Of a stretch of DNA of 64,000 bases, positions 36,635 to 46,190 are shown in pieces (position 1 is the stretch's first letter; the number at the start of each line of letters is the position of its first letter). The notes beneath the pieces are model-generated. The model saw only the letters and a list, made by a program, of their open reading frames with translations, had not been told where the DNA came from and did not search any database. Made by a program: the position numbers and the translations under genes. The stretch comes from Bifidobacterium actinocoloniiforme DSM 22766 (GTDB taxonomy: Bacteria > Actinomycetota > Actinomycetes > Actinomycetales > Bifidobacteriaceae), in the NCBI RefSeq assembly GCF_001263395.1, contig NZ_CP011786.1, positions 1,736,001-1,800,000 on the forward strand. Reading direction: 5' to 3'.

Positions 36635-38521
36635 ATGAGTACAGCACAGCGTTCGATGGCCGCCAGGCCGTCCAGGGGCGGCCACGGCCAGATGCGCGGT
36701 CGCATGGAGAAACCTGAGAGCTTCGGGCAGGCCATGAAGCAGTTGGGGCGCTTCTCCAAGCGATACATCCCAGCCGTGATTGTGGCTTTCGCTTTCGGCG
36801 CGGTGGGCGCGGCCTGCCAGATCGTGGGCCCCGACTGGCTTAAGAGGGTGACCGATGCCATCGCTAAGGGCATGCCGGCCATCGTCCACGGGCGCCCCGT
36901 CATGGCCTCGATCGACCTGGGCTATGTGGAGCGCGTCTGCTTCGTGCTCGTGGGCCTGTACGTGGGCTACGCCTTGTTGACCTATGTGCAGTCCTGGATC
37001 ATGGCCACGCTCACCCAGCGCACCGCCCAGGGCCTGCGCGAGGCCATCTCGAAGAAGATCAACCGTCTGCCCCTCAGGTACTTCGACAGGGTCTCCTACG
37101 GAGACGTGCTCTCACGGATCACCAACGACGTGGACGCTATCGGCCAGACCCTGGGCCAGAGCCTGGGTTCCTTGGTGATCTCAATCACTACGTTCGTGGG
37201 CTCGTTGATCATGATGTTCGCCAACGACGTGATCATGACCGTGGTGGCGATTGGGTCGGCGGTCGTGGGCGGCATCCTGATGATGGCCATCATGGGGGTC
37301 TCCCAGAAGTACTTCGTGCGCCAGCAGATCGCCCTGGGCGACGTGAACGGCCACGTGGAGGAGAAGTACTCGGGCCACGTGATCGTCAAGGCGTACTCGG
37401 GCGAGCGGGATTCGATCGAGCAGTTCGAGCGGTACAACCAGGACCTGTACGAGTCGGGCTGGAAGTCCCAGTTCCTCTCCTCGCTGATGATGCCGCTGAT
37501 GAACTTCGTCGGCAACTTCGGCTACGTGGCCGTATGCGTGGTCGGCGCCTCACTCGCCATGAACGGCAAGATATCCTTCGGCGTGATCGTGGCCTTCATG
37601 ATGTACATCCGCCTGTTCACGCAGCCCCTGAGCCAGTTCGCGCAAGCCTTCCAGAACCTCCAGCGCACCGCGGCCGCATCCGAGCGCGTCTTCGGCTTCC
37701 TGGACGCACCCGAGATGGCCGACGAGTCCGACAAGCGGGCCCTGCTGGGTCGGTCGGCGGATGGAAGCCCCAAGCCGGTGCGCGGGCAATTGGACTTCGA
37801 GCACGTGAACTTCTCCTATAAGCCGGATCATCCGATCATCAAGGACTTCACCGCTCAGGCCCAGCCAGGGCAGAAGGTGGCCCTGGTCGGGCCGACAGGC
37901 GCTGGCAAGACCACGATGGTGAACCTGTTGATGCGCTTCTATGAGCTGGATTCCGGCGACATCCGCATCGACGGGGTCTCCACCGAGGATGTGCCCCGCT
38001 GGAACGTCCACGACCAGTTCTCCATGGTCCTGCAGGACACCTGGGTCTTCCGCGGCACGGTCAAGGAGAACGTGATTTACTCCAAGCAGGGGGTCACCGA
38101 CGAACAGGTGGTCTCCGCCTGCCAGGCCGTAGGGTTGGACCGTTTCATCCGCACCCTGCCCCAGGGCTACGACACGGTGCTGACCGACGACACCTCGCTC
38201 TCCCAAGGCCAGCGGCAGTTGCTGACCATCGCCCGGGCCATGGTCCAGGACGCGCCGATTCTGATCCTTGACGAGGCCACATCCTCGGTGGATACCCGAA
38301 CTGAGGAGTTGATCCAGAAGGCCATGGACGCGCTGACCGTGGGCCGGACCAGCGTGGTTATCGCCCACCGCCTGTCGACCATCCGCGACGCCGACCTGAT
38401 TCTGGTAATGGACCACGGCCGAATCATCGAGCGGGGCACCCACGAGCAGCTGCTTAAGCAGGGCGGCTTCTACGCCGACCTCTATAACAGCCAGTTCGCT
38501 TCAACCGAGCTCCTGGCCTAG
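36635..38521 (+). CDS. ABC exporter half-transporter, catalytic partner
   Basis: A 628-residue fused membrane/ATPase subunit that pairs with the previous one. The ATPase domain has Walker A GPTGAGKTT, Walker B LILDEATS with the catalytic Glu, and an altered signature LSQGQRQLLTIARAM (LSQGQ for LSGGQ). In a heterodimer the degenerate signature and the degenerate Walker B of the partner combine into a single weak site, leaving one active site. An N-terminal ~50-residue cytosolic stretch precedes the helices. A GAGGA site lies before ATG 36635. Confidence 0.9.
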   Translation: MSTAQRSMAARPSRGGHGQMRGRMEKPESFGQAMKQLGRFSKRYIPAVIVAFAFGAVGAACQIVGPDWLKRVTDAIAKGMPAIVHGRPVMASIDLGYVERVCFVLVGLYVGYALLTYVQSWIMATLTQRTAQGLREAISKKINRLPLRYFDRVSYGDVLSRITNDVDAIGQTLGQSLGSLVISITTFVGSLIMMFANDVIMTVVAIGSAVVGGILMMAIMGVSQKYFVRQQIALGDVNGHVEEKYSGHVIVKAYSGERDSIEQFERYNQDLYESGWKSQFLSSLMMPLMNFVGNFGYVAVCVVGASLAMNGKISFGVIVAFMMYIRLFTQPLSQFAQAFQNLQRTAAASERVFGFLDAPEMADESDKRALLGRSADGSPKPVRGQLDFEHVNFSYKPDHPIIKDFTAQAQPGQKVALVGPTGAGKTTMVNLLMRFYELDSGDIRIDGVSTEDVPRWNVHDQFSMVLQDTWVFRGTVKENVIYSKQGVTDEQVVSACQAVGLDRFIRTLPQGYDTVLTDDTSLSQGQRQLLTIARAMVQDAPILILDEATSSVDTRTEELIQKAMDALTVGRTSVVIAHRLSTIRDADLILVMDHGRIIERGTHEQLLKQGGFYADLYNSQFASTELLA

Positions 38522-38552
38522 GGCGGCTGGCGCGACAGGCCGCGCGGGGCGC

Positions 38553-38581
38553 TTGCCGGTCGCTCGCGGATATGGTATCTT
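38553..38581 (+). promoter_or_regulatory. Promoter of rpmB
   Basis: TTGCCG (38553-38558) and TATCTT (38576-38581) are 17 bases apart, a sigma-70-like pair about 88 bases before the rpmB start. Confidence 0.55.
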
Positions 38582-38668
38582 AGACAAGTTGTGTGTTTGA
38601 GCGGGTGCTTGCAGCCGCCGGCCCAGCGCACGGTAGGACTTGGAAGAACGACGTCAAAGGGAGTCATC

Positions 38669-38863
38669 ATGGCAGCTCGTTGCGCAGTGTGCGGCAAAGG
38701 CCCGCGCTCTGGTTACAGTGTTTCACATTCGCATATCCGCAATAAGCGCGTCTTCCGCCCCAACCTGCAGTCCGTGCACACCCAGATCGACGGCGAGAAC
38801 GTGCGCGTCCGCGTGTGCGTCAAGTGCATCAAGGCTGGTAAGGTGCAGCGGGTCGCGGCCTGA
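38669..38863 (+). CDS. rpmB: 50S ribosomal protein L28
   Basis: A 64-residue ribosomal protein L28. It keeps two CxxC pairs, CAVCGKGP near the start and CVKCIKAG near the end, so it is the zinc-binding form. The [20 protein letters not shown] region is characteristic. ATG 38669 follows AAAGGGAG. A terminator comes right after it, so recG further on has separate expression or readthrough. Confidence 0.96.
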   Translation: MAARCAVCGKGPRSGYSVSHSHIRNKRVFRPNLQSVHTQIDGENVRVRVCVKCIKAGKVQRVAA

Positions 38864-38892
38864 CCCATCCGGCGGAAGTCGGCTGTTTTTCG

Positions 38893-38926
38893 GACCTCCC
38901 AGGGCTTAGGCCCTGGAGGTCTTTTT
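38893..38926 (+). terminator. Rho-independent terminator after rpmB
   Basis: A G/C stem (GACCTCCCAGGGC pairing with GCCCTGGAGGTC, one bulge) with a TTAG loop is followed by TTTTT. It is the clearest intrinsic terminator in the window. Confidence 0.92.
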
Positions 38927-38980
38927 CGTATTCGGCCTCCGGGTCTTCCGGTAGAGTCGGAAGGGCAGGGAGGAGGAGCC

Positions 38981-41539
38981 ATGGAGAAAGGTCCGGCTGT
39001 CAGCCTGGATAGCGCGGTCTCTGCGCTACTGCCCAACAAACGGCGGGTCAGCGCGCTCAAATCCCTGGGAATCACGACCGTGGGGGAGGCTCTGACCTAC
39101 TACCCTTTCCGGGTGAGCGAGCCAGTGCCGGTGCTGCCGATTCGGTCCGTGCGCCTGGGCTCACCAGTGGCCTTCGCGGCCCGGGTGAAGTGGGCGCGGG
39201 TGGTGCCTATGGGAAGCAAGCGGGGCCTGCGCCTGGACGTGCTGGTCAGCGATGAGGACTTCGCGGCCTCGTGCGGGGTGGCCTCGTCCTCAGCCCGCCT
39301 GGTCTTCTTCTCGCACCGTAAGTCCTACATAGACTGGATGAGCCTGCGCCTGCGCCCCGGCGCCCGGGTCGTGCTGGCTGGCGAGCCCTCCGTCTTCAAC
39401 GGCCAGCTGCAGTTCACCCACCCGGACGTCCTCCTGCTGCCTGAGGCGGGCGGGGGCGAGGGGGGCGCCGACCCTCTGCCGGGTTCCATTCGACCTGACG
39501 CGGACTCCCAGGAACAGGCCCTGGCCAAGGTCTCGCGGCCCAGACCGGTCTACCACGCCAACTCCCGCATCTCCTCAGACCACATCCATGACGCGATTCT
39601 GGGTTTCATCCGCCTCCTGGCCCGGGCCCACGGCGGCGGGACGGCTCTGGGGGAGCAGGCCCAAGGCGCGACCCTCGGCACAGCCCAGAGCGCGAGCCAG
39701 GGGCAGCCCTTCGAAGGCGAGATGGAACCGGCGATCGACGCTGAGGCTTTCGGCCGGGCTGTGCCCGATATCCTGCCTGAATCGGCGCGCGTCAACGGGC
39801 ACTACCTCCACCGGGCCCAGGCCTTCCTGGGGATGCATGACCCCGGCGCTGTGGAGGACTTCCGCGAGGCCTTGCGGACCCTGCGCTTCGAGGAGGCCTT
39901 CGTCTCCCAGACGGCCCTCCTGCGCAGCCGCGAGGACTCCCGGAGGGTCCGTGCCTACCCCTGCCCCCAGCCGGGCCAGGATTCCTTGGTCACCCGCTTT
40001 GTCGACTCGCTGCCCTTTCGTCTGACCCAGGGCCAGGAAGAGGTCATAGGGCGCATCGGGGGCGACATGGCCCGTGACTACCCGATGCAGCGCCTCTTGC
40101 AAGGCGAGGTGGGCTCAGGCAAGACCGTGGTCGCCCTGGCCGCCATGCTTCAGGCCGTGGACGCCGGTTTCCAAGCCGTCTTGGTGGCGCCTACTCAGGT
40201 CCTGGCCGAACAACACTTCGAATCAATCGGCCGGATGCTCCAGGCCCTGGCCGCCTCCGGCCCTGCCGCCAGCGCCGGCACCGAGCCCAGCGGTGGCGCG
40301 GACGCAAGCGAGGGCCAGTCCAAGCCTGAGCACGTAAACGAGGCGGGCCAGGTGCCGCTGGTCCTGCTGACCGGCGGCATGCGCCTGGCCGAGCGTCGCC
40401 GGGCCTTGGCGATCCCCGCTTCCGGACGGCCCTGCATCGTCGTCGCCACGCACGCTGCTTTCTCCAAGACCTTCCAGGCCCCCCACCTTGCCCTCGCCGT
40501 CATCGACGAACAGCACCGCTTCGGCGTCGAGCAGCGCGAGGCCCTGCGCCGCAAGTCCGAACGTTCCCCCCACCTGCTGGTCATGACCGCCACGCCGATC
40601 CCGCGCACCGCCGCGATGACGTGGTTCGGCGACCTGGACATCTCTTCGCTCACCGAGCTGCCCGGCGGCCGCAAACCCATCAGGACCTTCGTGGTTCCGG
40701 AGGCGGATGGCCCCACTATGGCGGCCATGTTCCTGCACATCCGCGAGCGGGTCCAGGCTGGGGAACGGGCCTACATCGTCTGCCCCCGCATCGACGAGGA
40801 CGAGGAGGGCGCTCAAACCGGGTCTGGCGCCAAGCGCAAGGGCTCCGCCCGCCGTTCGGCTGAGGGCGACCTGCCGGAGATCGACCCGTACGCCCAGGCG
40901 GATGCTGAGGGCGCCGAACCTAAGCCTCGCCTGCATTCGGTGGAGGAGATGAGCCATCGCCTGGCCGCGCTGCCCCAGTTCCAGGGCATCAGCATGGCCA
41001 CCCTGACCGGTCGCGACGATGATGAGACCAAGAACCAGGTGATGGCGGACTTCTCATCCGGCAAGACCCAGGTCCTGGTTTCCACCACCGTCATCGAGGT
41101 GGGCGTGGATGTGCCCCAGGCTTCGCAGATCGTCATCTTCGACGCCGACCGATTCGGCCTGTCCCAGCTCCACCAATTGCGCGGCCGGGTGGGGCGCGGC
41201 GGCACCGACAGCTGGGCCTTCCTGGTCTCGCGCGCCGAATCCGATTCCCTGGCCGCCCAGCGCCTGGAGGTCATCCGTGCATCAACCGACGGGGCCGAGA
41301 TAGCCCAGGCCGACATCGAGATGCGCGGCGCGGGCGATGTGCTGGGCGACGCCCAGTCGGGCGGCCGTTCATCGCTGAAGCTCTTGCGCGTGGTCAAGGA
41401 CGCGAAGATGATCGCCCAAGCCCGGGAACAAGCCGAGGGGCTCCTGAAGCAGGACCCGGAGCTTAAGGGCCATGTGGAGCTGGCGGGCGCGGCCCTGGAC
41501 TTCACCCGGGGTAATGAGACCTTCCTGACCTCCACCTGA
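38981..41539 (+). CDS. recG: ATP-dependent DNA helicase RecG
   Basis: An 852-residue RecG, which remodels stalled replication forks and branch-migrates Holliday junctions. An N-terminal wedge/OB domain is followed by helicase domains with Walker A GEVGSGKT and the DEQH box (VIDEQHRFGVEQR); QLRGRVGRGG is motif VI. Two low-complexity insertions (Ala/Gly/Ser-rich near residue 420; Gly/Arg/Asp-rich near 610-650) make it longer than usual. ATG 38981 follows GGAGGAGG. It precedes rsmD by 69 bases, the usual order. Confidence 0.96.
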   Translation: MEKGPAVSLDSAVSALLPNKRRVSALKSLGITTVGEALTYYPFRVSEPVPVLPIRSVRLGSPVAFAARVKWARVVPMGSKRGLRLDVLVSDEDFAASCGVASSSARLVFFSHRKSYIDWMSLRLRPGARVVLAGEPSVFNGQLQFTHPDVLLLPEAGGGEGGADPLPGSIRPDADSQEQALAKVSRPRPVYHANSRISSDHIHDAILGFIRLLARAHGGGTALGEQAQGATLGTAQSASQGQPFEGEMEPAIDAEAFGRAVPDILPESARVNGHYLHRAQAFLGMHDPGAVEDFREALRTLRFEEAFVSQTALLRSREDSRRVRAYPCPQPGQDSLVTRFVDSLPFRLTQGQEEVIGRIGGDMARDYPMQRLLQGEVGSGKTVVALAAMLQAVDAGFQAVLVAPTQVLAEQHFESIGRMLQALAASGPAASAGTEPSGGADASEGQSKPEHVNEAGQVPLVLLTGGMRLAERRRALAIPASGRPCIVVATHAAFSKTFQAPHLALAVIDEQHRFGVEQREALRRKSERSPHLLVMTATPIPRTAAMTWFGDLDISSLTELPGGRKPIRTFVVPEADGPTMAAMFLHIRERVQAGERAYIVCPRIDEDEEGAQTGSGAKRKGSARRSAEGDLPEIDPYAQADAEGAEPKPRLHSVEEMSHRLAALPQFQGISMATLTGRDDDETKNQVMADFSSGKTQVLVSTTVIEVGVDVPQASQIVIFDADRFGLSQLHQLRGRVGRGGTDSWAFLVSRAESDSLAAQRLEVIRASTDGAEIAQADIEMRGAGDVLGDAQSGGRSSLKLLRVVKDAKMIAQAREQAEGLLKQDPELKGHVELAGAALDFTRGNETFLTST

Positions 41540-41608
41540 GCCCGCCGCGCCCCTGCAGCGGGCGGTCCAGGAATCATCCATCAGCCAGACAGAGGGAGGG
41601 CGGCGGCC

Positions 41609-42205
41609 ATGCGCGTCATCGCCGGTAGGTTCAAGGGGGCGGCGATACCGTCAGCGCTCAAAGGCACCCGGCCCACGACCGATCGGACCAAAGAGGCGAT
41701 GTTCTCCCGGTTGGACGCTTGGGGGGCTCTGAGCGGCGCCCGGGTGCTCGACCTCTACGCTGGCACCGGAGCGCTCGGCTTCGAGGCTCTCTCCCGTGGG
41801 GGTCGCGGTCTGGTCGCCGTTGAGGCCTCGCGTCGGGCCGCAGGCTTGATTTCCCGCACCCTGGCCGCGCTTAAGGCCTCACCGGCCTGGGGGGAGGATG
41901 ACAGCGCCCAGGTGCTGAGCGTCAAGGTCGAGCGCTTCCTGGAAGCGGAGGTGGAACGTTCCCGTGAAAGCCACGCGGAGCGGTCATTCGATCTGATTTT
42001 CATCGACCCGCCCTACGCGCTGCCGTCGGCGGACTGCGATCGCATCCTGGATTCCTTAGCGGCCCGCGGCCTGGCCTTGTCTGGATGCCTGGTCGTCCTG
42101 GAGCGTTCCGCCCGTTCCGAGCCGCCGCAGCTGCCCGAAGGCTGGTCCCTGGATGACGAGCGGACCTACGGCGAGACCCGCGTCTACTACATCTCCAGAA
42201 TCTAG
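41609..42205 (+). CDS. rsmD: 16S rRNA (guanine(966)-N(2))-methyltransferase RsmD
   Basis: A 198-residue SAM-dependent methyltransferase that modifies G966 in 16S rRNA. The SAM-binding motif is DLYAGTGALGFEALSRG and the catalytic motif is DPPYA. The N-terminal RVIAGRFKGAAI is typical. A GGAGGGCGG site precedes ATG 41609. coaD, which often follows rsmD, is instead at 61.8 kb. Confidence 0.95.
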   Translation: MRVIAGRFKGAAIPSALKGTRPTTDRTKEAMFSRLDAWGALSGARVLDLYAGTGALGFEALSRGGRGLVAVEASRRAAGLISRTLAALKASPAWGEDDSAQVLSVKVERFLEAEVERSRESHAERSFDLIFIDPPYALPSADCDRILDSLAARGLALSGCLVVLERSARSEPPQLPEGWSLDDERTYGETRVYYISRI

Positions 42206-42230
42206 CCTGCGAGCTCAGCGGCAGGCTAGA
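42201..42230 (+). terminator. Hairpin at the end of rsmD
   Basis: A perfect 10-bp stem (TCTAGCCTGC with GCAGGCTAGA) whose left arm includes the rsmD stop codon. It lies in the 207-base gap before the convergent trmD; no T run follows. Confidence 0.5.
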
Positions 42231-42412
42231 ACCGGCTGTTTAGGCGGCGCCGGCCGAGCCTGGCACGGGCGCCGACCTCCAGCGACGCGACCCGTTGATC
42301 GCGCGAGGCGCGAACGAACGCTCCGACCGGGCCGCCTCCTGGGATGGCGGGCTGGCCACTGGCTCTGGTCCTCATGCCCCTAGCCAGCCCGAGGCCTCGC
42401 GCTCCAGGGTCG

Positions 42413-43294
42413 TCAGTCCTCGTGGGGGCGGGGGTGATCGCCGTCCACCCTCCAGCCCAGGTCCTCCAGCTTGGCTAAGTCGTGCTTATCCAGTTGGGAG
42501 CAATCCAGGCGCTCAATCAGGTCCGGCCGGATCCGACTCGTGCGCTCAAGTGCTTCATCCCAGCGGAAACGGTCCACTTTGGCGTGGTCGCCGGAGATCA
42601 GCACCTGCGGCACCTCCATGCCCCGCCAGTTGGTTGGTCGCGTGTACTGGCGGTACTCCAACAAGGGTTTCGCGCCGGTGTAGGACTCCTCCTCGATTGA
42701 GGCGGGATTGCCCATGAACCCGGGAAGCAGGCGGGCGATGGCCTCCATCATGACCGATACGGCCACCTCGCCACCGTTGAGCACGTAATCGCCAATCGAG
42801 TACTCGCGCACGTCCAGGCCCTGCCCCCGGTAGTAGTCGGGGATGCGGGCGTCGTAGCCTTCGTAGCGGCCGCAGCCGAAGATCAGATGGTCCGCCTGGC
42901 TGAGCTCGGCGGCATCGGCCTGTTTGAAAAGCGGGGCTGAAGGGTTGGGGAAGATGAGCACAGGCCGTCCGCCCCGCCCGTCGCGGGCTTGCTGGACAGG
43001 GGCGTCCTCTGACCTTTCCGTGGGAGTGGCTTGCGCGTCTCCCGTTTCCTCCGCGCCGGCCGCATCCAGGCCCAGCAAATCATCCAGGCACTCGGCCCAG
43101 ACCTGCGGCTTCATCACCATCCCGGCCCCGCCCCCCACGGGCGTATCGTCCACCGAATGATGCACGTCGTGGGTCCAGTCGCGCAGGTTGTGAGCCTTGA
43201 CCGTCACCAGCCCCTTGTCCTGGGCTTTGCCCAGCAGGCTCAGCCCCGCTACCTCAAAGTATTCAGGAAACACTGAAACAATATCGATCTTCAT
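42413..43294 (-). CDS. trmD: tRNA (guanine(37)-N(1))-methyltransferase TrmD
   Basis: A 293-residue SPOUT methyltransferase that makes m1G37 next to the anticodon and prevents frameshifting. The N-terminus MKIDIVSVFPEYF, the ADHLIFGCGRYEGYDAR knot region and EYSIGDYVLNGGE are family signatures. A Glu/Ala/Gln-rich insertion sits between the knot and the N-terminal part. ATG 43294 is used; the frame stays open to 43582 but those 96 residues are not TrmD-like. It is separated from rimM and rpsP, with which trmD often forms an operon. Confidence 0.95.
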   Translation of the reverse strand: MKIDIVSVFPEYFEVAGLSLLGKAQDKGLVTVKAHNLRDWTHDVHHSVDDTPVGGGAGMVMKPQVWAECLDDLLGLDAAGAEETGDAQATPTERSEDAPVQQARDGRGGRPVLIFPNPSAPLFKQADAAELSQADHLIFGCGRYEGYDARIPDYYRGQGLDVREYSIGDYVLNGGEVAVSVMMEAIARLLPGFMGNPASIEEESYTGAKPLLEYRQYTRPTNWRGMEVPQVLISGDHAKVDRFRWDEALERTSRIRPDLIERLDCSQLDKHDLAKLEDLGWRVDGDHPRPHED

Positions 43295-43307
43295 GCCCCT
43301 CACTCTA
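43292..43307 (-). promoter_or_regulatory. Possible leaderless promoter of trmD
   Basis: On the minus strand TAGAGT lies seven bases before ATG 43294. A GAGGGG also sits close to the ATG, so ordinary initiation is possible too. Confidence 0.35.
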
Positions 43308-43653
43308 ACCGTCGCCCCGCCCCGCCTTCCCCGACGTCGTCCCCGCTCTCGCTGGCTGGTGAGAGACGTTGGCGCATATGCGTAAGGCGTCGCGTGCCTG
43401 CCGTCCTTGGGCCGGATAAGGCCGTCCGAGGGTTGGGGCGGGTACAGGTCCATGCGTCGGGTTAGGGAAAGATTGGGCGAAAGGGGGTGTCTGGGGCGGG
43501 GTTGGTGAGATGATTGAGGGTGTGGTTCCCAACCAGGCTTCATCAATGTTGCATGAGGCCAGGCGAGTTCGGGCGCAGTCATGATGGCGCCCTGTCGGTT
43601 TCGCAGGCTGTCGAGGGCCTGCAGGCGAGAACGCTCACGGAAAAGGGGTAGAC
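43295..43653. other. Divergent intergenic region between trmD and lutA
   Basis: About 360 bases with promoters expected in both directions. A 10-bp palindrome CGCATATGCG (43373-43382) is the only distinct motif seen; it may be a regulator site for the lut genes. No gene is supported. Confidence 0.5.
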
Positions 43654-44433
43654 ATGAAAGTGGCCATCTTCTCCACCTGCGTGGTAGACCTGATGTTTCC
43701 CAATGTAGGCAAGGACATGGTCGAGGTCCTGGAGCGCTTCGGCTGCGAGACCTGCATGCCCATGCAGCAGATTTGCTGCGGCCAGCCGACGTTCAACAGC
43801 GGATACATCAAGGAAACCAAGCACGTGATGCACAACGAGGTCGACGCCCTGCTTGGCGTGGACGCGGACTATATCGTGGGCCCGGCCGGCTCCTGCGTCA
43901 ACATGCTCAAGGAGCTTCCCTTCCACCTGAAGGGTGAGCCAGCGTACCAGGCTAAGGCCCAGGCTGTGGCGGACAAGACATACGAATTCTCCCAGTTCCT
44001 CTACCGGGTCCTGGGCGTCGAGAACGCCGGCGCCGAACTGGACGCCGTGGCCACGTACCACCGTTCCTGCCACATGACCCGCCTGCTGGGGGAGCGCACC
44101 AGCCCCTTCGTGCTGCTGGACCATGTCAAGGGTTTGAAGATGATTCCACTGCCGCATATCGAGAACTGCTGCGGGTTCGGGGGCATGTTCTCCATGAAGG
44201 AGCCTGAGATTTCCCGGCAGATGGTGGATGAGAAAGTCAACGATGTGCTCTCCACTAACGCCTCGGTCCTGATTTCCTGCGATCCGGGCTGCCTGATGAA
44301 CATCGGCGGACGTTTTAACCGCCGGGGCGAGAAAATCACCATCATGCACCTGGCGGAAGTGCTCAACCACAACGTGGACATGAGCCGGGTGACCTATGTG
44401 GATGCCAAGGAGAACGAAGGGGTGCCGGCATGA
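43654..44433 (+). CDS. lutA: Lactate utilization protein A, (Fe-S)-binding
   Basis: A 259-residue protein with two cysteine-rich CCG domains (QQICCGQPTFNSG and IENCCGFGGMFS), as in LutA/YkgE and GlpC-like subunits. With LutB and LutC it forms an iron-sulfur complex that oxidises L-lactate to pyruvate. An AAAAGGGG site precedes ATG 43654. The stop overlaps the lutB start as ATGA, pointing to coupled translation. Confidence 0.92.
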   Translation: MKVAIFSTCVVDLMFPNVGKDMVEVLERFGCETCMPMQQICCGQPTFNSGYIKETKHVMHNEVDALLGVDADYIVGPAGSCVNMLKELPFHLKGEPAYQAKAQAVADKTYEFSQFLYRVLGVENAGAELDAVATYHRSCHMTRLLGERTSPFVLLDHVKGLKMIPLPHIENCCGFGGMFSMKEPEISRQMVDEKVNDVLSTNASVLISCDPGCLMNIGGRFNRRGEKITIMHLAEVLNHNVDMSRVTYVDAKENEGVPA

Positions 44434-46190
44434 AGACCGCAACGATGATTCGTAATAACGACCATGATTTCCTGACCCGCGTCGCCGATTCCGAGAAGAA
44501 CACCTTCGCCCAGAAGGCCGTGGCCAAGGCCCAGGACGCCCAGTGGGTCAAGCGCGAGGGCGCCCGCCAGGAGCTGGGCAACTGGGAGGACTGGCGGGAC
44601 CTGGGCGAGCAGATCCGACAGCATTCGGTGCGCTATCTGCCGGACTACCTGGAGGAGTTCTCCGACAACGTGGAGAAGAACGGCGGTCACGTCTTCTTCG
44701 CCCAGACCGACGTGGAGGCGCGCGACTTCATCGTCAATCTGGCCAAGGAAAAGCAGGTCAAGAACGTCGTCAAGTCCAAGTCGATGGTCACCTCCGAGAT
44801 CGGCATCGACAAGGCCCTGCTCAAGATTGACGGCATGAACCTGCTGGAGACCGACCTGGCCGAGTTCATCCTCCAGCAGGACGACTGGGACGAACCCACC
44901 CACCTGGTGTTCCCCGCCCTGCACAAGAACCGCGACCAGGTGCGCGAGGTATTCATGAAGAAGCTGGGCTATGAGGGCGACAACGACCCCCAGCACTTGG
45001 CCCGCTTCGCCCGAAAGGTCATGCGTGAGCGCTTCCTGAAGAACGAGATGTCGATCACCGGCTGCAATTTCGCGGTGGCTGACAACGGCATGATCAACCT
45101 GGACACCAACGAGGGCAATGCCGATTTGTGCATGGCCATCCCCAAGATCCAGGTGGTCTGCATGGGCATGGAGCGGATCGTGCCGAGTATGCGCGAGGCC
45201 GAGACCATGGATAACATGCTGGCCCGCTCGGCGGTCGGCCAGAAGATCACCACCTACTGCACGTTCACCTCGCGACAGGTGGACGGGGAGGCCGACGGGC
45301 CTGAGGAGTTCTACGTCGTCATCATCGACAACGGCCGCTCCAACGCCCTGGGCACCGACTTCGAGCCCATCCTGCAGTGCATCCGTTGCGCCTCCTGCCT
45401 GAACGTCTGCCCGATATACCGCCACATCGGCGGCGAAGGCTACGGCTCCATCTACCCCGGACCGGTCGGCTCCGTGCTCTCGCCCGTCTTGCAGGGCAAT
45501 TACGACGACTTCTCCGAACTGCCCTACGCCTGCTCCCTGTGCTCGGCCTGCACGGCCACGTGCCCGGTCAAGATTCCGCTGCATAAGCTGCTGATCAAGC
45601 ACCGAGAGATTGAGATGGACGACCTGCACCAGAGCAAGCTGATTGATGACGCGGTCATGCGGGTGGTGGGCATCGGCACCGGCCACTCCTCGCTCTTCCG
45701 CATGGCCTTGGGCTTGGACCACACCATGCTCACCCCCCTGCAGAAATCCAAGCCGGAAACAGCCGAGAACCTCTACTCCAACGGTAAGCACCTGGAATGG
45801 ATGCCGTTCGTCTTCGGTGGTTGGACCAAGGTGCGCGACCTGCCTGATCCGCCTGCCCACTCCAAGAACTTCCGTTCCTGGTTCCGCGAGCATAAACGGG
45901 AGCAGGCCATGCAGGGAGGCGGACAACCCGCTGAGCCCCAAGCGCCTAAGAATCCGAACGCCTTCCGTCCCAGCGGCGAACCCGTACTGAAGGCCGATGG
46001 GTACTACCAAAATGGCCATCGAATCACCGAGGAGAGGGCGCACGCCGAAGGGCAGGCCGCAGCGCCCGGACGGGTCGCGTCACGGGCAGCTTCGCTCTCC
46101 CAGGAGGAAGTACCGGCTGGCAGCCACATCGACGGTGATGACATCGCCAAGGCAGCCGCCCGTCAGGAAGGAGTGCAAGAGCATGACTGA
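44430..46190 (+). CDS. lutB: Lactate utilization protein B, iron-sulfur
   Basis: A 586-residue protein with an N-terminal LUD domain (about 40-300) and two 4Fe-4S motifs, CIRCASCLNVCP and CSLCSACTATCP. These should pass electrons during lactate oxidation. The C-terminal ~100 residues (Ala/Gln/Glu-rich, after FRSWFREHK) extend beyond the usual ~475 and are probably disordered. It overlaps lutA by four bases and lutC by eight. Confidence 0.92.
   Translation: MKTATMIRNNDHDFLTRVADSEKNTFAQKAVAKAQDAQWVKREGARQELGNWEDWRDLGEQIRQHSVRYLPDYLEEFSDNVEKNGGHVFFAQTDVEARDFIVNLAKEKQVKNVVKSKSMVTSEIGIDKALLKIDGMNLLETDLAEFILQQDDWDEPTHLVFPALHKNRDQVREVFMKKLGYEGDNDPQHLARFARKVMRERFLKNEMSITGCNFAVADNGMINLDTNEGNADLCMAIPKIQVVCMGMERIVPSMREAETMDNMLARSAVGQKITTYCTFTSRQVDGEADGPEEFYVVIIDNGRSNALGTDFEPILQCIRCASCLNVCPIYRHIGGEGYGSIYPGPVGSVLSPVLQGNYDDFSELPYACSLCSACTATCPVKIPLHKLLIKHREIEMDDLHQSKLIDDAVMRVVGIGTGHSSLFRMALGLDHTMLTPLQKSKPETAENLYSNGKHLEWMPFVFGGWTKVRDLPDPPAHSKNFRSWFREHKREQAMQGGGQPAEPQAPKNPNAFRPSGEPVLKADGYYQNGHRITEERAHAEGQAAAPGRVASRAASLSQEEVPAGSHIDGDDIAKAAARQEGVQEHD

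Noticed and set aside
44394-46043. A 549-codon minus-strand frame opposite lutB
   Set aside because: It is a shadow of lutB; lutB has iron-sulfur motifs and overlaps its neighbours as expected for the operon.
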